A stretch of 42,813 nucleotides of DNA from Bacillota bacterium (GTDB taxonomy: Bacteria > Bacillota > Clostridia > Clostridiales > Clostridiaceae): the NCBI GenBank assembly GCA_023399035.1, contig JAEWQX010000090.1, positions 1-42,813 on the forward strand, in the 5' to 3' direction. The notes beneath the pieces were generated by a model. That model was not told where the DNA came from. It worked only from the letters and a program-made list of their open reading frames with translations, and ran no database searches. Below are positions 42,134-42,813 of the stretch, one piece after another (the first letter of the stretch is position 1; each line of letters starts with the position of its first letter). The translations under genes were made by a program, and so were the position numbers.

Positions 42134-42813
42134 GTGATTATTATTGCAGATATACAAGGAAGATCATCAGCTAAAATAGATGCATCAATAGGACTATTAG
42201 CAAATGTACCAGAAGGTATATTAAACAAATTAAGAAAGAAACTAGGAACAAATATAGATGAGAACAATAAGATAGAACTTATAATTTTGTATAGAAGCAC
42301 TACGGAAGAAGTAAAACAATTTATTGAAGGATTAGGTGGATATTTTCAAAACTTAGAATTTAATTTTGCCATTATAAATGTAGAAGTGAAATATATTGAT
42401 GAAATCTCTAGAAGCAATTATATACAGTATATTGAATTACCAAAAAGCTTATATGAATCAGATTTAAATGCTCAGAGAGCTTCATGTGTTCCACAGGCAG
42501 TATCCACATACAATGTTTCAGGAAAAGGTGTATTAGTTGGATTTATAGATTCTGGAATAGATTATACACATCCAGCTTTTATGGATAATGAAGGCAATAC
42601 AAGAATTGAATATATATATGATTTAAGTAATAAGGGAGCAGTTTATAATAAGCAGCAGATAAACGAAGCTATAAAATCAGCTGATCCATATAGTGTAGTA
42701 CCAGAATTAGATGATACAGGACATGGAACTCATGTAGCGGGAATTGCCTGTGGAGGAGGAAAAATTCCTAATGAATATAAGGGAATAGCACCAGATGCTT
42801 CCATAGCAATGGT
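42134..42813 (+). CDS. S8 family serine peptidase, Csp-like, 5' part only
   Basis: Subtilase truncated by the window end (226 codons seen). After an N-terminal region of about 110 residues (prodomain-like, SSAKIDASIGLLANVPEGIL), the catalytic domain begins. The Asp motif is VLVGFIDSGIDYTHPAF and the His motif is LDDTGHGTHVAGIACGGG; the Ser lies beyond the window. The domain layout resembles clostridial CspA/B/C germination proteases that activate the cortex hydrolase SleC, but other S8 peptidases also fit. GTG at 42134 is the only canonical start in frame; it overlaps AGGATGTGAT, a close match to the ribosome binding site, and an ATT at 42143 would be better spaced. Confidence 0.82.
   Translation, partial: MIIIADIQGRSSAKIDASIGLLANVPEGILNKLRKKLGTNIDENNKIELIILYRSTTEEVKQFIEGLGGYFQNLEFNFAIINVEVKYIDEISRSNYIQYIELPKSLYESDLNAQRASCVPQAVSTYNVSGKGVLVGFIDSGIDYTHPAFMDNEGNTRIEYIYDLSNKGAVYNKQQINEAIKSADPYSVVPELDDTGHGTHVAGIACGGGKIPNEYKGIAPDASIAM

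Overview
The window is low-GC, AT-rich DNA with strong AGGAGG-type ribosome binding sites and frequent TTG starts. It carries an H-cluster [FeFe]-hydrogenase, a cotJABC spore-coat operon, AddAB, and the start of a Csp-like subtilase. Together these point to an anaerobic spore-forming Clostridium sensu stricto chromosome; the species cannot be fixed from sequence reading alone. It looks mostly like core chromosome: no transposase, phage module, CRISPR array or plasmid function was seen.

Layout. 143-8019: a GNAT acetyltransferase followed by addB-addA (double-strand break repair). 8111-12886: an L,D-transpeptidase, a DUF1189 membrane protein, a DAACS-type symporter and an orphan soluble histidine kinase. 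13047-14604: an isolated tRNA-Arg(ACG), then a stand-alone CARF + PD-(D/E)xK nuclease of the Card1/Can2 (DUF1887) type. 14636-19554: phosphatidylserine decarboxylase, a TetR regulator, hydrogenase hydA and cotJABC. 19621-26130: an ABC-F ATPase of the YkpA/YbiT type, a coupled DUF1836 + COG3044 ABC-class ATPase pair, a hemolysin III/PAQR protein and a YjiH/Gate membrane protein. 26309-29063: proBA and methylglyoxal synthase. 29605-34211: carAB behind a PyrR-type attenuator. 34236-34541: a 78-residue protein whose near-perfect promoter overlaps two LexA-like boxes. 34615-38958: an HD-GYP protein, a long-form glutamine synthetase with a candidate leader peptide, and glutamate racemase. 39150-42813: a cyclophilin, DUF3783, an XRE regulator with an S24-like C-terminal domain, a DUF348/G5/3D wall protein and the 5' part of an S8 peptidase.

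How the genes work together. Several encode amino acid and nucleotide metabolism around glutamate/glutamine: proBA, glutamine synthetase, murI and carAB. A second theme is genome defence and repair: AddAB, the CARF nuclease and the predicted SOS gene. A third is sporulation and cell wall: CotJ, L,D-transpeptidase, 3D protein and Csp-like protease. The most unusual items are the CARF nuclease with no cas genes in view, the predicted SOS-controlled small gene, the leader ORF overlapping the glutamine synthetase start, an unexplained structured element after mgsA, a long palindrome before the hemolysin III gene, and two adjacent genes at the 3' end that have no canonical start after their ribosome binding site.
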